A stretch of DNA of 64,000 nt from Treponema phagedenis (GCF_008153345.1 NZ_CP042818.1:2418001-2482000), one strand, 5' to 3'; shown: positions 44,230 to 53,260, counted from the stretch's first letter. Program-made: numbers and translations. The notes: generated by a model not told the origin, from the letters alone.

Positions 44230-45291
44230 TTAATTATTTTTTTCACCCATAGTAACTTCTTTTGCTGTATATACCTTCCATTCACCGGTATCATTGCTTC
44301 TGCCTATCGAAGCTGACGGTGTAATATTACAACAAAAGAAATCTTCTTCACAGAAGGCTTCCCCTTTCATCTTCCAAACTCCGGCAGCAACCGCTTCTTT
44401 TGCAGCAGTTTCAATTTCCGGAAAAGTCCATTTAAATTCAGGTTTTTGCTTCTCTTTTCCTTTTGGACGAATGTTAAAATAAAGAACCGCATCCTGAATA
44501 GTGTTATCCGAAGGGTTTTTGACCGTAATAGCATTCGGATTTCTTTGCGGAGGACGTTTTTGAATATTCCCCCAAAAGTCCCGCGCATTTTTACAAGCTT
44601 GACTTCCCCCTGAAATAATAGAGGCATCAACCTCATCTTTATTTTCTTCTTCAATTGACCACCAGTGAAACACTACGCGCTCTCCCTTTTTTACCTCCGC
44701 AGAAGGAAAAGTATAATGATGTTGCTCATCATCTTTCGATCCAACATTTGAAAGCTGAATGCCGAAAAGATTCCCATCCTCTTCCACAATAAATTCAATA
44801 AACTCATTTTTTTTACTGCTAGCCAAAGGACGCAATTCGGTAATTTTCAATCTTGCAGGTTTTGAATTTACCGTGGTAAACGACACCTGAAAATCAAGAC
44901 TTTCGTTTGTTTTGTCAGATGCGGATCCGCTTAACAACAATACTTCCCCGATTCCCATCTGCTTGGTCGGCGTTACCTCAAAGAAATTAGCTTCACTGAC
45001 ACCTTCAGGCAACACATAGTCTTCCGGTTTTTCAATTTTTTGTAACTTATACTCCAGCTCTTCTTCATTTTCAGCTAAAAGCTTAGGGTTATTTAAAGAA
45101 ACCTCCTCTCCGCTAAACCCCAATTGAATACCGTTCCCCCTCGTTCGGTTTTGATAAATCAGTTTTATCGATTCTTGCTCCGGCTTCATTACTCCAATAA
45201 TTTTAGGTTTGTTTGCAACCCCTCGGCAAGAACCGAATCCAGCGGCAATAATAATACACATCATTGCCTTCACAAAATATGAACTTCTCAT
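44230..45291 (-). CDS. Lipoprotein with a lamin-tail-like domain
   Basis: A 353 aa predicted lipoprotein. The signal peptide ends GFGSCRG, with Cys at about residue 22. From about residue 148 the sequence LKITELRPLASSKKNEFIEF resembles the start of a lamin-tail domain (the -NEFIEF- strand), followed by GIQLSN and a C-terminal SIGRSNDTGEWKVYTA that also fits that family. The N-terminal part (30-140) is Ig-like. Function is unknown; such domains often bind nucleic acids or sit in surface proteins. Downstream lies uvrD on the same strand, but with a hairpin between. Confidence 0.7.
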   Translation of the reverse strand: MRSSYFVKAMMCIIIAAGFGSCRGVANKPKIIGVMKPEQESIKLIYQNRTRGNGIQLGFSGEEVSLNNPKLLAENEEELEYKLQKIEKPEDYVLPEGVSEANFFEVTPTKQMGIGEVLLLSGSASDKTNESLDFQVSFTTVNSKPARLKITELRPLASSKKNEFIEFIVEEDGNLFGIQLSNVGSKDDEQHHYTFPSAEVKKGERVVFHWWSIEEENKDEVDASIISGGSQACKNARDFWGNIQKRPPQRNPNAITVKNPSDNTIQDAVLYFNIRPKGKEKQKPEFKWTFPEIETAAKEAVAAGVWKMKGEAFCEEDFFCCNITPSASIGRSNDTGEWKVYTAKEVTMGEKNN

Positions 45292-45384
45292 CGTTCCACC
45301 TCCGATGATTAATTATTGAAATAATATTTTGATTTGGCATAAGTATTAAAATTTTTAGCATAAATTATTGCCGATACCGAAAAC

Positions 45385-45540
45385 TACTGTAGCGTTTTGT
45401 AATTAACTTCCTGTTATAAAAATCGGAGTATCAACAATAAGCGCCTGCGGATTTAAGCATTCCTATGGTAAGTTTGCTCACCGTTGCGCCGTGTCGAGCT
45501 CTTTTTATAAAATTGTCTTGATATCAAAAAAAGGTTATGT
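45385..45540 (-). mobile_element. MITE abutting the MFS gene
   Basis: Reverse orientation: TACTGTAGCGTTTTGTAATT at the left, core GCATTCCTATGGTAAGTTTG and CGCCGTGTCGAGCTC, ending CTTGATATCAAAAAAAGGTT. The other MITEs end CAAAAAAACGTTRTAYTA, so this end has diverged over its last bases and these overlap the last codons of the MFS gene (stop at 45535-45537). Confidence 0.65.
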
Positions 45541-46698
45541 CAGCAAATTTGAGGTTAATGCAAGCACTATGCCGATAAAAGGGAAAAGACTAAATACTCC
45601 GAAAAGTGCGGGATAGCCGAAAAACTGAATAATATATCCTCCTAAAATGCTTCCGATAATATACGCAAGCCCAACCGCAGCCACACTGTATAAAGTCATT
45701 CCCAGTGATGCCGCTTTTTTCGGCGCATGTATAACACAAAAGAGTACCGCAACCGGATGAAAAAGTCCGAAATTAAATGCGTGCATAAGTTGTGCAATAA
45801 CCGCTCCGGTGAAGGTTGGAATTGCGATATAGGTAAGATTTCTGATACTGATAGTTAAGAGCACAAAGATTATAAGTTTTGGAATACCGAACTTTCTGAT
45901 AAATTTTCCCGACAAAAACATCAAAGGAATTTCCGCCATCGCCGAAAGCGCCCAAAGCCCCGCGTAAGATTGTAAATGCAAGTATTCTTCTACATATAAT
46001 GAAAAAAAACGCTGCGAAGGCACCATTCCGAGAAAACCTAGAAAGATTAAAAATAAACCAAACCAAAAAGATTTGCTAAAACGTTCAGCCGAATCAGCAT
46101 CTTTTTTAAGAAAAAAGGAAAAAATATTTTTGCCGGTATTTTCTCTTTTAGGCACGGGAAGCGGTACAAAAATATCTTTTAAAAAGAAAAGAGAGCATGT
46201 AAAGATTGATCCACTAACCGCAAAACCGATAATAATTGAGGCAATATTATCTTGACGAATAACCGATGTAAACTGCAAAAACAGCGTCATGGACACAAAC
46301 CCCAGAGAACCAAGCGCACGAATTTTTCCGTAATCACTGCTTTTATCCCCTAATCGCTTTGCAGTAAAAGAATCCAGCAGGGGAACCGCACCTTTCGTGC
46401 CCAGAGCAAACAGACAAAGACAGACAACTGTTAATATGATAAAAGAAAAGCTGATAAGCGGTAATAAAGCCGTAGCGGAAATAATGCCAAGCAAAACCAG
46501 CGCAAGACCGTATTTGCCGTTTGTATCAATTTTTGCACTCACCAAAAGCGGTAAAACAGCCCCCGCAGTTTCAAAAACGCCGAGCAATAAACCGATCTCT
46601 CCGCTGTCATATCCCATAGAGCGTAATAAAAGGGCAAGATACGTATTAATTAATCCGTATATCAAAAAAAACAGACAATATACAATGCCTATATTCAT
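45535..46698 (-). CDS. MFS transporter (MFS_1-like / nucleoside-type)
   Basis: A 387 aa major-facilitator carrier with twelve predicted spans in two halves, joined by a basic loop around residues 185-200 (PVPKRENTGKNIFSFFLKKD). The RxG-type loop after span 2 is weak. It resembles the MFS_1-like group that includes LacY-like sugar and nucleoside carriers; the substrate is unknown. Its final codons and stop lie within the degraded end of a MITE, so the natural C-terminus may have been replaced. It is upstream of nothing obvious on the same strand. Confidence 0.87.
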   Translation of the reverse strand: MNIGIVYCLFFLIYGLINTYLALLLRSMGYDSGEIGLLLGVFETAGAVLPLLVSAKIDTNGKYGLALVLLGIISATALLPLISFSFIILTVVCLCLFALGTKGAVPLLDSFTAKRLGDKSSDYGKIRALGSLGFVSMTLFLQFTSVIRQDNIASIIIGFAVSGSIFTCSLFFLKDIFVPLPVPKRENTGKNIFSFFLKKDADSAERFSKSFWFGLFLIFLGFLGMVPSQRFFSLYVEEYLHLQSYAGLWALSAMAEIPLMFLSGKFIRKFGIPKLIIFVLLTISIRNLTYIAIPTFTGAVIAQLMHAFNFGLFHPVAVLFCVIHAPKKAASLGMTLYSVAAVGLAYIIGSILGGYIIQFFGYPALFGVFSLFPFIGIVLALTSNLLT

Positions 46699-46982
46699 TG
46701 GGAGATATTACTCTTTATTCATAATGCTGTAAAGTATTAAAAACGCTGTGTAGAACTACTGCTGCAACCCCTTGCATCCTGCTTTAGAGTGCTGATCATT
46801 GCGTGGAACGTTCTTTTGATACCTCAATTAATTTTAATACATCTTATATGAATCGTAAAAAAATTTTATAACCTGAATTGTCAAGTTACACTGAACACGG
46901 ATACAAAAAATCCATAAAAATCCCAGAGAATTACGCCTGACATAAAAGGAATTACGCCTGACATAAAAGATTTACGTCCTGT
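46699..46982. other. AT-rich gap with a short tandem duplication
   Basis: The sequence GAATTACGCCTGACATAAAAG occurs twice in a row at about 46928-46970. Upstream (about 46835-46870) are weak traces of MITE sequence (TAATACATCTTA, AAAAAATTTTATAA). No gene is seen. Confidence 0.45.
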
Positions 46983-47296
46983 CTAATTGGAAAACCTCGC
47001 AACGCCGAAAGAGAAATCTCCCAAATTAAAGAACGTCTCTCCGCAATCAAAGGTTATCGACTTAAACAGATTTCTCGGTAATTTTGTAAACCATTGATCA
47101 AGCCTTTGTTCTACTGCCGCAGCGGTTGTTTCTGCCAGTTTCAATGCGATAATCAGTTTTGAAACACGCTCTGCAAGCGTCATGACCGCACTTTTGTGGT
47201 CTTTGCCGACAATAGTATCTCCTTCCAAATGCCCGAACTCACTCGTCATAATAAGGAAATTCATTTGCTTGGTCTTAAAGCATGCAATAAAATGCC
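46983..47296 (-). pseudogene. IS30-family transposase remnant
   Basis: The stretch translated from about 47246 to 47034 reads EFGHLEGDTIVGKDHKSAV, then MTLAERVSKLIIALKLAET and LPRNLFKSITFDCGE, the central catalytic part of an IS30 transposase (EFGHWEGD carries a catalytic Asp). Both the N-terminal helix-turn-helix part and the C-terminal catalytic Glu region are missing, and the frame beyond CGE is unrelated. On its upstream side it is cut by an IS630/MITE-type end at 47297. Confidence 0.8.
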
Positions 47297-47330
47297 TAGT
47301 ATAACGTTTTCTAATTAATTCGCCTGTTGA
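47297..47330 (+). mobile_element. Solo IS630/MITE-type terminal repeat
   Basis: TAGTATAACGTTTTCTAATT is the same end as that of the IS630 element at its right border (read inward). Nothing else of an element follows before 47573, so it is a relic. From 47330 to 47573 no gene or known repeat is seen. Confidence 0.6.
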
Positions 47331-47573
47331 TTTTAGGACGCAGATTGCTAAAAAAATAACTTTCTTATCCAAAAACAGAGGCAGGAGAATTTGCCTTGCC
47401 TAAGAAAAATATCTTATTTATAACGCTTTTTTGTCTCTTTCTCCATAAATTGGGTATAGTATAGATTTAGAGAAAGCGCAAGAGTTTTTTTATGTTTTGA
47501 GAATAATTTATGCACGTATTTTCGCTGCTGATGTAACCGATTCAAAGTTTTTTATCTCGTGTATGGGAATCTT

Positions 47574-47981
47574 TTATACCTTGCTGTAAAGCCCAGCGAT
47601 TTCTCCGCGCCATTCGGCACAGGAATTTTTGTCTTCCCATTCAATAACGCGAATAATTTTAAAATTGCGTAAATCAGACGAGTTGGGAAATACGGTTACT
47701 GCAAATTTTCCCTGCCCGATGTAAGTAAGGCTCTCTCCGTTTTTAAGGTCTTCCGCGCCTTTTAAGAATTCAAGTACACAGTCAAAATGTACGGGAACGC
47801 CGGTTTTTTTATCACTGAGGGCGGCGGACAAGTCGTTAATAGGTTTGTTGCAATACGGGCAGGTATACTCTGCTAAGGTAATTTTCGGCAAAGGATTATG
47901 TTTTACGGAAGTATTATCTGTTTTTTGACGGTTTCGATTTGATCCTCTTTGTCTTTTATTCTTTTTCTTGACATCACTCAT
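47574..47981 (-). CDS. Conserved hypothetical protein with a CxxC zinc knuckle
   Basis: A 135 aa soluble protein. The first 25 residues are very basic (KKKNKRQRGSNRNRQ), perhaps nucleic-acid binding. EYTCPYCNKPIN and, 26 residues on, HFDCVLEFL provide a likely zinc site. I do not recognise the family. It is the last gene of the rpsP-to-yraN series and overlaps the preceding 60 aa gene by eight bases, so it is translated with it. Confidence 0.75.
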   Translation of the reverse strand: MSDVKKKNKRQRGSNRNRQKTDNTSVKHNPLPKITLAEYTCPYCNKPINDLSAALSDKKTGVPVHFDCVLEFLKGAEDLKNGESLTYIGQGKFAVTVFPNSSDLRNFKIIRVIEWEDKNSCAEWRGEIAGLYSKV

Positions 47982-48156
47982 AGTTTATTCCTCGTAATGA
48001 TAATAATTGCTTACTGAGAATCAATGCCAGCCGCTGGATAGCACCGTCAACATATGCCTGATCCTGCAGCTTTTGCTCAATTTCATAAATTTCTTCAGGA
48101 CGAATCTCTTTATGATATGGTTTTTTATTTTTATGCGGGAATACCGAAACTCTCAT
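47974..48156 (-). CDS. Small conserved hypothetical protein, 60 aa
   Basis: MRVSVFPHKNKKPYHKEIRP and a helical C-terminus. Its ATG overlaps the yraN stop codon (48153-48156) and its end overlaps the next gene by eight bases, the pattern of a tightly coupled operon, which is the main evidence that it is real. No domain recognised. Confidence 0.65.
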   Translation of the reverse strand: MRVSVFPHKNKKPYHKEIRPEEIYEIEQKLQDQAYVDGAIQRLALILSKQLLSLRGINYE

Positions 48157-48533
48157 ACATAATCCTCAAATGCGTTTTTTAAGTGTAAAACTTTTAGCGT
48201 CTCTTCTTTGAGCGGGTTTGACTGAATGACAATCACATCAAAACGTGCAAACATCTGTTTATATTGTCGATTGTTTTGTAGAAAATGTTTAGCGGTTTTG
48301 CTTATCCTTTCTCTTTTTTTGGCACTTATAATAATATCTAAATCTTCGGTTGCCGTATGGGGCAGAGTTTTTACCTCTACAAAGGCGAGCATGTCTTCTT
48401 TCTCTGCAATAATATCAATTTCACCCGTCTCAGCCCGCCAGTTTTGCGTAATAATCGTGTATCCATGCTCACAAAGCCAGTTTGCGGCAGCTTCTTCGCC
48501 GGCAGAGCCGATTAGCTTATGCGTTTTTTGCAT
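48153..48533 (-). CDS. yraN: YraN family (UPF0102) endonuclease-like protein
   Basis: A 126 aa protein of the UPF0102 family with a restriction-endonuclease-like fold. Core motifs: GSAGEEAAANWLCEHGY, NWRAETGEIDIIAE (the G-E-I-D active-site element) and LAFVEVKTLPH. The function is not settled; a role in DNA processing is likely. It overlaps the HD-GYP gene upstream by 17 bases and is coupled with the small gene downstream. Confidence 0.92.
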   Translation of the reverse strand: MQKTHKLIGSAGEEAAANWLCEHGYTIITQNWRAETGEIDIIAEKEDMLAFVEVKTLPHTATEDLDIIISAKKRERISKTAKHFLQNNRQYKQMFARFDVIVIQSNPLKEETLKVLHLKNAFEDYV

Positions 48534-49797
48534 GGGTATAAATATTTACCGGTTTTACAATGAATAATGCTTTGTTAGCAGCTAAATCGATAATCTGTCC
48601 ATTTTCGCTTAAAAAAGTTTTACCTTCTTCATCAATTAGAATTCGGATGGTAGGTTTAAGCGGCGTGGTTGCAGATGCGGCAATAATACGCGCAAGAGCT
48701 CCGGTATTCATTATCACAAGAGAGCCGATCGGATAAATTCCTATCACTTGAATCATTGCTTTAATGACTTCAGGGTCAAAACGGCGAGCGTTGTCAGCAA
48801 GAAGGTTTTTCATGGCTTGATAACCGCTCATCGCTGAGCGGTACGCTCTTGGCATGAGCATGGCAACATACGCATCCGCTACGGCAATAATTCTTGCGCC
48901 TAAATCAATTGCTTGTCCGGAAAGTCCGTTCGGATATCCCTGCCCGTCCCAGCGCTCATGATGCTGCAAAACACTTTGTGCAATAATATTGGTGTATAAT
49001 AAGGTGTCGGTAATATATTTTTGAGCATATTGCGTGTGGGCGGTGATCATTTGGCTTTCTTGCAGAGTGAGATTCTCTTTTTTCTTCAATGTTTCTTCGG
49101 GAATTTGCTGCATACCAATATCATGTAAGAGTGCGGAGATAACTAAATCTTTTATCCGTTGCGAAGGCAGGTTTAATTTTTTTGCAATCGGAATACAGAG
49201 GATAGCAGTATGAACAGCAACTTTTGCAAACGGGTAATCTTTTACATCGGAGTTTAATACAAGCTGTAGCATATCATTTGTATTATTCTCCGTTAATGTA
49301 TAAAGTTCCTCTGCAATAGTATCTGTCGGCCGGATAGGCAGATCCTCTTTTTTTTGTATTTTTTTTAAAATATCATGCAGCTCATAAATTATTGCACAAT
49401 AATTTTCATATATTGAACTGCTTTTTAAAGACTGAGGGAGAAGTAGGATTTTTGCTTTCGGCTTTGCAGGCTGCTTTAGTTTTTCTCTTGGTCGCGGCTC
49501 GGGTTCAGATTTAATTTTTTTTGTTTGTTTTCTGTCTTCCGCTAAAAAAGAATCTTTAATCTCCGAATATAAAGGCTCAATTTTTTTTATTTGATCGGGG
49601 GAAGAAGTAGCTGTATTTTGGATGATGGTTCCTTCAGTAACAATAAAGGGAACATCCCAGTTTTTTAGTGCGTTTAACTCTCTTTGTCCGATAGGCTCCT
49701 TCTTATTCAAAAGCATATTTTGCTCATCATCAAAGAAAACCGGAGCCGAAAAGCTCATTCCTAGCTGCAAATCCGATGTTTTTATTCGTTTTAACAA
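48517..49797 (-). CDS. HD-GYP domain cyclic-di-GMP phosphodiesterase
   Basis: A 426 aa cytoplasmic protein. The N-terminal about 65 residues (TSDLQLGMSFSAPVFFDDEQ) match the DUF3391-type domain often ahead of HD-GYP. A Lys/Pro-rich linker follows (about 85-120). The HD-GYP domain at about 190-350 has LLHDIGMQQIP (HD pair), HHERWDGQGYPNGL (GYP signature) and RIIAVADAYVAM, all metal ligands apparently present. It degrades c-di-GMP, which controls motility in spirochaetes. It lies between the FlhB-like gene and yraN on one strand, suggesting a link of motility with the ribosomal operon. Confidence 0.92.
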   Translation of the reverse strand: MLKRIKTSDLQLGMSFSAPVFFDDEQNMLLNKKEPIGQRELNALKNWDVPFIVTEGTIIQNTATSSPDQIKKIEPLYSEIKDSFLAEDRKQTKKIKSEPEPRPREKLKQPAKPKAKILLLPQSLKSSSIYENYCAIIYELHDILKKIQKKEDLPIRPTDTIAEELYTLTENNTNDMLQLVLNSDVKDYPFAKVAVHTAILCIPIAKKLNLPSQRIKDLVISALLHDIGMQQIPEETLKKKENLTLQESQMITAHTQYAQKYITDTLLYTNIIAQSVLQHHERWDGQGYPNGLSGQAIDLGARIIAVADAYVAMLMPRAYRSAMSGYQAMKNLLADNARRFDPEVIKAMIQVIGIYPIGSLVIMNTGALARIIAASATTPLKPTIRILIDEEGKTFLSENGQIIDLAANKALFIVKPVNIYTHAKNA

Positions 49798-49843
49798 TGG
49801 TTTCTCCTCTGTTATTGTACTTTTGTCATGAAGGTGAACATAT

Positions 49844-50158
49844 CTAGTGATGATATTCAGTTTTTTTATAAAGTCCCGCTAGAAAGTTTTCTTTTGCATA
49901 TGAAGAACTTTGTTTTGCCAGAAAAGCAAAAATTGCCGCCACCGCCTGATATGTTTCATCGGGAATGCAAGCACCTATCTGCTGTTCTGAAAGAATTTCT
50001 GCTAAAATAGTATCTTGTATTATAGGAACGGAATGCTTATCTGCAATTTCCAGGATTTTTTCAGCAATCTGACCCTTTCCTTTGGCAACAATTATCGGTG
50101 CCGAAGACCCGAGCGTATAGGATAACGCGGCGGAACAGGGTGTTTTCTTCTTAGTCAT
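49844..50158 (-). CDS. FlhB C-terminal-like protein (YlqH type)
   Basis: A 104 aa protein equal to the cytoplasmic domain of FlhB alone: AALSYTLGSSAPIIVAKGKG, IAEKILEIADKHSVPIIQD and ACIPDETYQAVAAIFAFL. The NPTH autocleavage site is absent (the position reads near TPCSAALSY). Stand-alone FlhB-like proteins (YlqH in Bacillus) lie in the same place beyond rplS. Role unknown, possibly modulation of flagellar export switching. It is 11 bases downstream of the FliK-like gene. Confidence 0.85.
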   Translation of the reverse strand: MTKKKTPCSAALSYTLGSSAPIIVAKGKGQIAEKILEIADKHSVPIIQDTILAEILSEQQIGACIPDETYQAVAAIFAFLAKQSSSYAKENFLAGLYKKTEYHH

Positions 50159-50169
50159 ACAAGTTTATT

Positions 50170-51090
50170 TTATACCGAGATATCTATTCCTGCAAGGGGG
50201 AAGTAAGCGCTTTTAGAAGAAATTCCATATTCTACTCGTATGTTTTTAAGTCCGAGTGCTTGCAGCTCATGTTGCAGTAACCGACAGTATGCTGTTTTTT
50301 TTGTTTTTGAAAGCTTTGTTTCCGCAGCGTTTTCAATATAACAATCAGTACCTTTTAATACAAATATCCAGCAAGCGGTATCCGTTTTTGCGCGTAAGAC
50401 TAATTCTTCGCAAGTATTTTTCGGCAAATTTAAGAGTAAGGCAAGGGAGCCTTTCCATGTTTTTGCAGCCAACTCTTTTTGAAAAGGGATGACAATCCAA
50501 TGCAGATGCGAACCTTTTTTATGATTTATTAATTTAAAAATATCAGAATCATCCTGATTAGCCTTATTTTTTGAATGGTCATCAGCGTTGCCGGTTAACA
50601 GCCCCAAAATAAGAGAAAACACTTCATCATGTAAATCAATTTTTCTGTCTTTAAGAATTCCCAAAAGAAAAGCTGCTTCTTTTTGATTTTGAGGAAGTTT
50701 TTTTATGCGAGCGGCAAGCTGCGACAAAATTTGCGGCATATCTTTTGATTGTATTGTTTGTAGCGTTGATAAAAGAGCGACGTTTGCTTCTGTTACAGGC
50801 AAGCCGAGCTGTTGAAAAAGAGGCTGTGTTTGTTCGGTAAATGTTTCTTTTTGCGGAGATAAGAAAACGGTGCTTTCTTTGATTGCCACCGTTACGCGGA
50901 GAATGTCTCCTTTTTTTAAGTTTTGTAAAACGCTTGCTTCAATCTGCTGCCCTTTTATGAGCACCAAAGCTTTACCATTTTCAGGCGGTGATAAAAGCCG
51001 AACCGAAACGGTTTCCCCGTCTTTTAGGATAGCATTTTGAAATGATATCCGTGGTAGGGTCAATAATGCCGTTTCGGCTGTGCGGTTCAC
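50170..51090 (-). CDS. FliK-like protein (YlqG-position)
   Basis: A 306 aa protein in the position held by ylqG in Bacillus. Its C-terminal third (HWIVIPFQKELAAKTWKGSL, then ELVLRAKTDTACWIFVLKG) resembles the FliK hook-length-control C-terminus with its strand-rich repeat; the N-terminal part (VSVRLLSPPENGKALVLIKG) looks like the linked beta-domain. The protein lacks the Gln/Pro-rich middle of true FliK. With the FlhB-like neighbour it may act in a paralogous export-switch pair. It follows rplS by six bases. Assignment rests on position and weak sequence cues. Confidence 0.6.
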   Translation of the reverse strand: MNRTAETALLTLPRISFQNAILKDGETVSVRLLSPPENGKALVLIKGQQIEASVLQNLKKGDILRVTVAIKESTVFLSPQKETFTEQTQPLFQQLGLPVTEANVALLSTLQTIQSKDMPQILSQLAARIKKLPQNQKEAAFLLGILKDRKIDLHDEVFSLILGLLTGNADDHSKNKANQDDSDIFKLINHKKGSHLHWIVIPFQKELAAKTWKGSLALLLNLPKNTCEELVLRAKTDTACWIFVLKGTDCYIENAAETKLSKTKKTAYCRLLQHELQALGLKNIRVEYGISSKSAYFPLAGIDISV

Positions 51091-51096
51091 AATGTA

Positions 51097-51453
51097 TTAG
51101 TGTTTTTTGGTAACAAGAGTTTTAATTTTTGCGCTCTTGCCGACCTTATCACGAATATAGTAGAGTTTTGCCCTTCGCACCTTTCCGGGGCGAACAACCT
51201 CAACCTTTTCTACTCGCGGAGAGTAAAGCGGAAAAACACGCTCAACGCCTACGCCATAAGAATTTTTACGTACGGTAAAAGTTCTTCCCAAGCCTGCATT
51301 TTTAAAGCAAAGAACTAATCCTTCATACACCTGGATTCGCTCGGTTTTCCCTTCTATAATTTTAAAGTGAACCTTTACGGTATCTCCAACTTTAAAATTG
51401 CTCACTTCTTTTTTTTGCTTTTCTTCAATTTGTCTAATAAGATCAACACTCAT
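51097..51453 (-). CDS. rplS: Large ribosomal subunit protein bL19
   Basis: A 118 aa ribosomal protein at the subunit interface. Clear family blocks: [40 protein letters not shown] and [20 protein letters not shown]. Its start overlaps the trmD stop (51450-51453), as in many bacteria. Length is normal. Confidence 0.98.
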   Translation of the reverse strand: MSVDLIRQIEEKQKKEVSNFKVGDTVKVHFKIIEGKTERIQVYEGLVLCFKNAGLGRTFTVRKNSYGVGVERVFPLYSPRVEKVEVVRPGKVRRAKLYYIRDKVGKSAKIKTLVTKKH

Positions 51454-52178
51454 TTTATAAGCTCCTTCAAAATAATTTGCGCTTCTTGCGACATTGTACC
51501 GGACTCTTGTAATACTTGTAGTAAATCCGGTCTGTTTTTCAGAGTTTTTTCTATGCGTTTTTCTAATCGCCAGCGGCGAATATTTGCATGATGCCCTGAA
51601 AGAAGCACTGCGGGAACCTCTCGGTTCCTAAATACTCTCGGTCTTGTATATTGCGGATACTCCAAAAGCCCGTCGGTAAAACTTTCTTCTTCCAACGATT
51701 CTCCTGAAATAACGCCGTCAATTAAGCGGTAGATAGTATCGATTACCACAAGAGCGGCAAGCTCTCCGGAAGACATCACATAATCACCGATGCAAACCTC
51801 ATCATCAACGTATTCGTCGATAATTCGCTGGTCAATGCCCTCGTATCTGCCGCAGATAAGCACCAAAGACTCTTCTTTGCTTAACTGCTCTGCCGTCTTT
51901 TGCGAAAATTTCTTCCCCGAAGGAGAAAGGTACAGCACGCGTTTTTCTTTTGCCTGCACAGAATCCAACGCAAGCGCTAAGGGTTCCGCAAGCATCAACA
52001 TACCGGCGCCGCCTCCATAGGGTATATCATCGCAGGTCTTATGTTTATCATGCGCAAAATCTCTAATGTTTACAAGCGTATAGCTGATGATTCCCTTTTG
52101 CACCGCTTTTGCCATTATCGAAGAGTCAAAAAAGGCTTGCGGTATTTGAGGAAATAAGGTCAGCACATCGAATCTCAT
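51450..52178 (-). CDS. trmD: tRNA (guanine-N1)-methyltransferase
   Basis: A 242 aa SPOUT methyltransferase making m1G37 in tRNAs read with G next to the anticodon. [20 protein letters not shown] opens it; [38 protein letters not shown] and [14 protein letters not shown] form the knot and SAM pocket; PQYTRPRVF lies near the C-terminus. It overlaps rimM upstream (52175-52178) and rplS downstream. Confidence 0.98.
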   Translation of the reverse strand: MRFDVLTLFPQIPQAFFDSSIMAKAVQKGIISYTLVNIRDFAHDKHKTCDDIPYGGGAGMLMLAEPLALALDSVQAKEKRVLYLSPSGKKFSQKTAEQLSKEESLVLICGRYEGIDQRIIDEYVDDEVCIGDYVMSSGELAALVVIDTIYRLIDGVISGESLEEESFTDGLLEYPQYTRPRVFRNREVPAVLLSGHHANIRRWRLEKRIEKTLKNRPDLLQVLQESGTMSQEAQIILKELIK

Positions 52179-52702
52179 TCAAGAATCCAGCGGTGCATAA
52201 GCTCAACCCGTTTTTGTGCAATATCTACCTTCCCGATAAATTGTTTTATGAAAGGTACATATTTTACAAGACCGGTTTCAGCCTCGGAGATTTCTAAAAC
52301 ATAGCCGCCTCCGCCTTCTGCCACACTTGTAATTGTTCCTACAGGAGTTTCCTGATATACAAGAATAGAATTACAAAGATCAGTGATATAAAACTCACCC
52401 TCATATAAAGGGCAGGCCATATCTCGGGGAACAAGCAACTCAGAGCCTACCAGCTTCTTTGCCGCCTCAACACTATCGATGCCTTCCAGTTTAAGGAGGG
52501 CATCGGTATAACGCAGCTCTATTTCTTCTATTGTATAGAGAAGTTCCTGTGTTTCTTTCCCCGTTTTACTTTTCGGTAACCGAAGTCTGATTTCAGCAAG
52601 GTTGAGCAGGTGTTCATACTCCCCCGAAAAGCTGCTTATTTTAACAAAACCCTCAACGCCGAAAGTGCCGAAGATTTTTGCCGTTACTAATAAATCCATC
52701 AA
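52175..52702 (-). CDS. rimM: Ribosome maturation factor RimM
   Basis: A 175 aa factor for 30S head assembly, binding S19. N-terminal RimM domain: AKIFGTFGVEGFVKISSF; C-terminal PRC-barrel: EFYITDLCNSILVY, then VPFIKQFIGKVDIAQKRVEL. Two adjacent ATGs (52702 and 52699) are possible. It lies between the KH-domain gene and trmD in the canonical order. Confidence 0.95.
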   Translation of the reverse strand: MMDLLVTAKIFGTFGVEGFVKISSFSGEYEHLLNLAEIRLRLPKSKTGKETQELLYTIEEIELRYTDALLKLEGIDSVEAAKKLVGSELLVPRDMACPLYEGEFYITDLCNSILVYQETPVGTITSVAEGGGGYVLEISEAETGLVKYVPFIKQFIGKVDIAQKRVELMHRWILE

Positions 52703-52717
52703 TTATACAGACTATTG

Positions 52718-52951
52718 TTAATCAAGGATTTCCAACGAATATCGAGTCCGCGCATTTCCTGCCGAAGCCGATAAAAGAGTTCTTAGTGCTTTTACGATTC
52801 TACCGTTTTTACCGATTACCTTGCCGACATCATTTTCTGCAACGCGAAGCTGAAGCACCACAAGATTCTCTTCTTCAGTTCTGGTTACTTGAACCGCCGA
52901 AGGGTCGTCAACTAATGATTTTGCAATATACTCAACAAGATCCTTATCCAT
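52718..52951 (-). CDS. khpA: KH-domain RNA-binding protein KhpA (YlqC)
   Basis: A 77 aa single KH domain with the GxxG loop VGKVIGKNGRIVKALRTLL, and MDKDLVEYIAKSLVDDPSAV at the N-terminus. KhpA partners with KhpB in other bacteria to bind many RNAs and influence division. It stands 18 bases behind rpsP. Confidence 0.95.
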   Translation of the reverse strand: MDKDLVEYIAKSLVDDPSAVQVTRTEEENLVVLQLRVAENDVGKVIGKNGRIVKALRTLLSASAGNARTRYSLEILD

Positions 52952-52969
52952 ATTTAACGATATCCTTTC

Positions 52970-53218
52970 TTATAAAGTAAATTGCTTTTTATTCAGCAAA
53001 CGGCGAACGGTATCGGTGGGTTCTGCTCCTTTATCAAGCCAGCTTCTCACCTTTTCCGAATCAAACGCAATCTGTTTGTCTTCGGCTGCTATCGGATGAT
53101 AAATTCCAAGCTCTTCAATCGTTTTGCCGTCACGCGGTTCTCGTGAATCCTGCACAACAATTCGATAGAAGGGGCGTTTTTTACTTCCGAATTTTTTTAA
53201 TCTGATTTTAACGCTCAC
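52970..53218 (-). CDS. rpsP: Small ribosomal subunit protein bS16
   Basis: An 82 aa ribosomal protein ([20 protein letters not shown], then [13 protein letters not shown]). The start is set at GTG 53218 because CGGGAGG lies six bases upstream; a longer frame from TTG 53242 would run through that site. First gene of a unit of at least ten genes (rpsP, khpA, rimM, trmD, rplS, FliK-like, FlhB-like, HD-GYP, yraN, two small genes). Confidence 0.97.
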   Translation of the reverse strand: MSVKIRLKKFGSKKRPFYRIVVQDSREPRDGKTIEELGIYHPIAAEDKQIAFDSEKVRSWLDKGAEPTDTVRRLLNKKQFTL

Positions 53219-53260
53219 TGCATCCTCCCGGGTACTACCCAAAAAATAAAATTACTCCCC

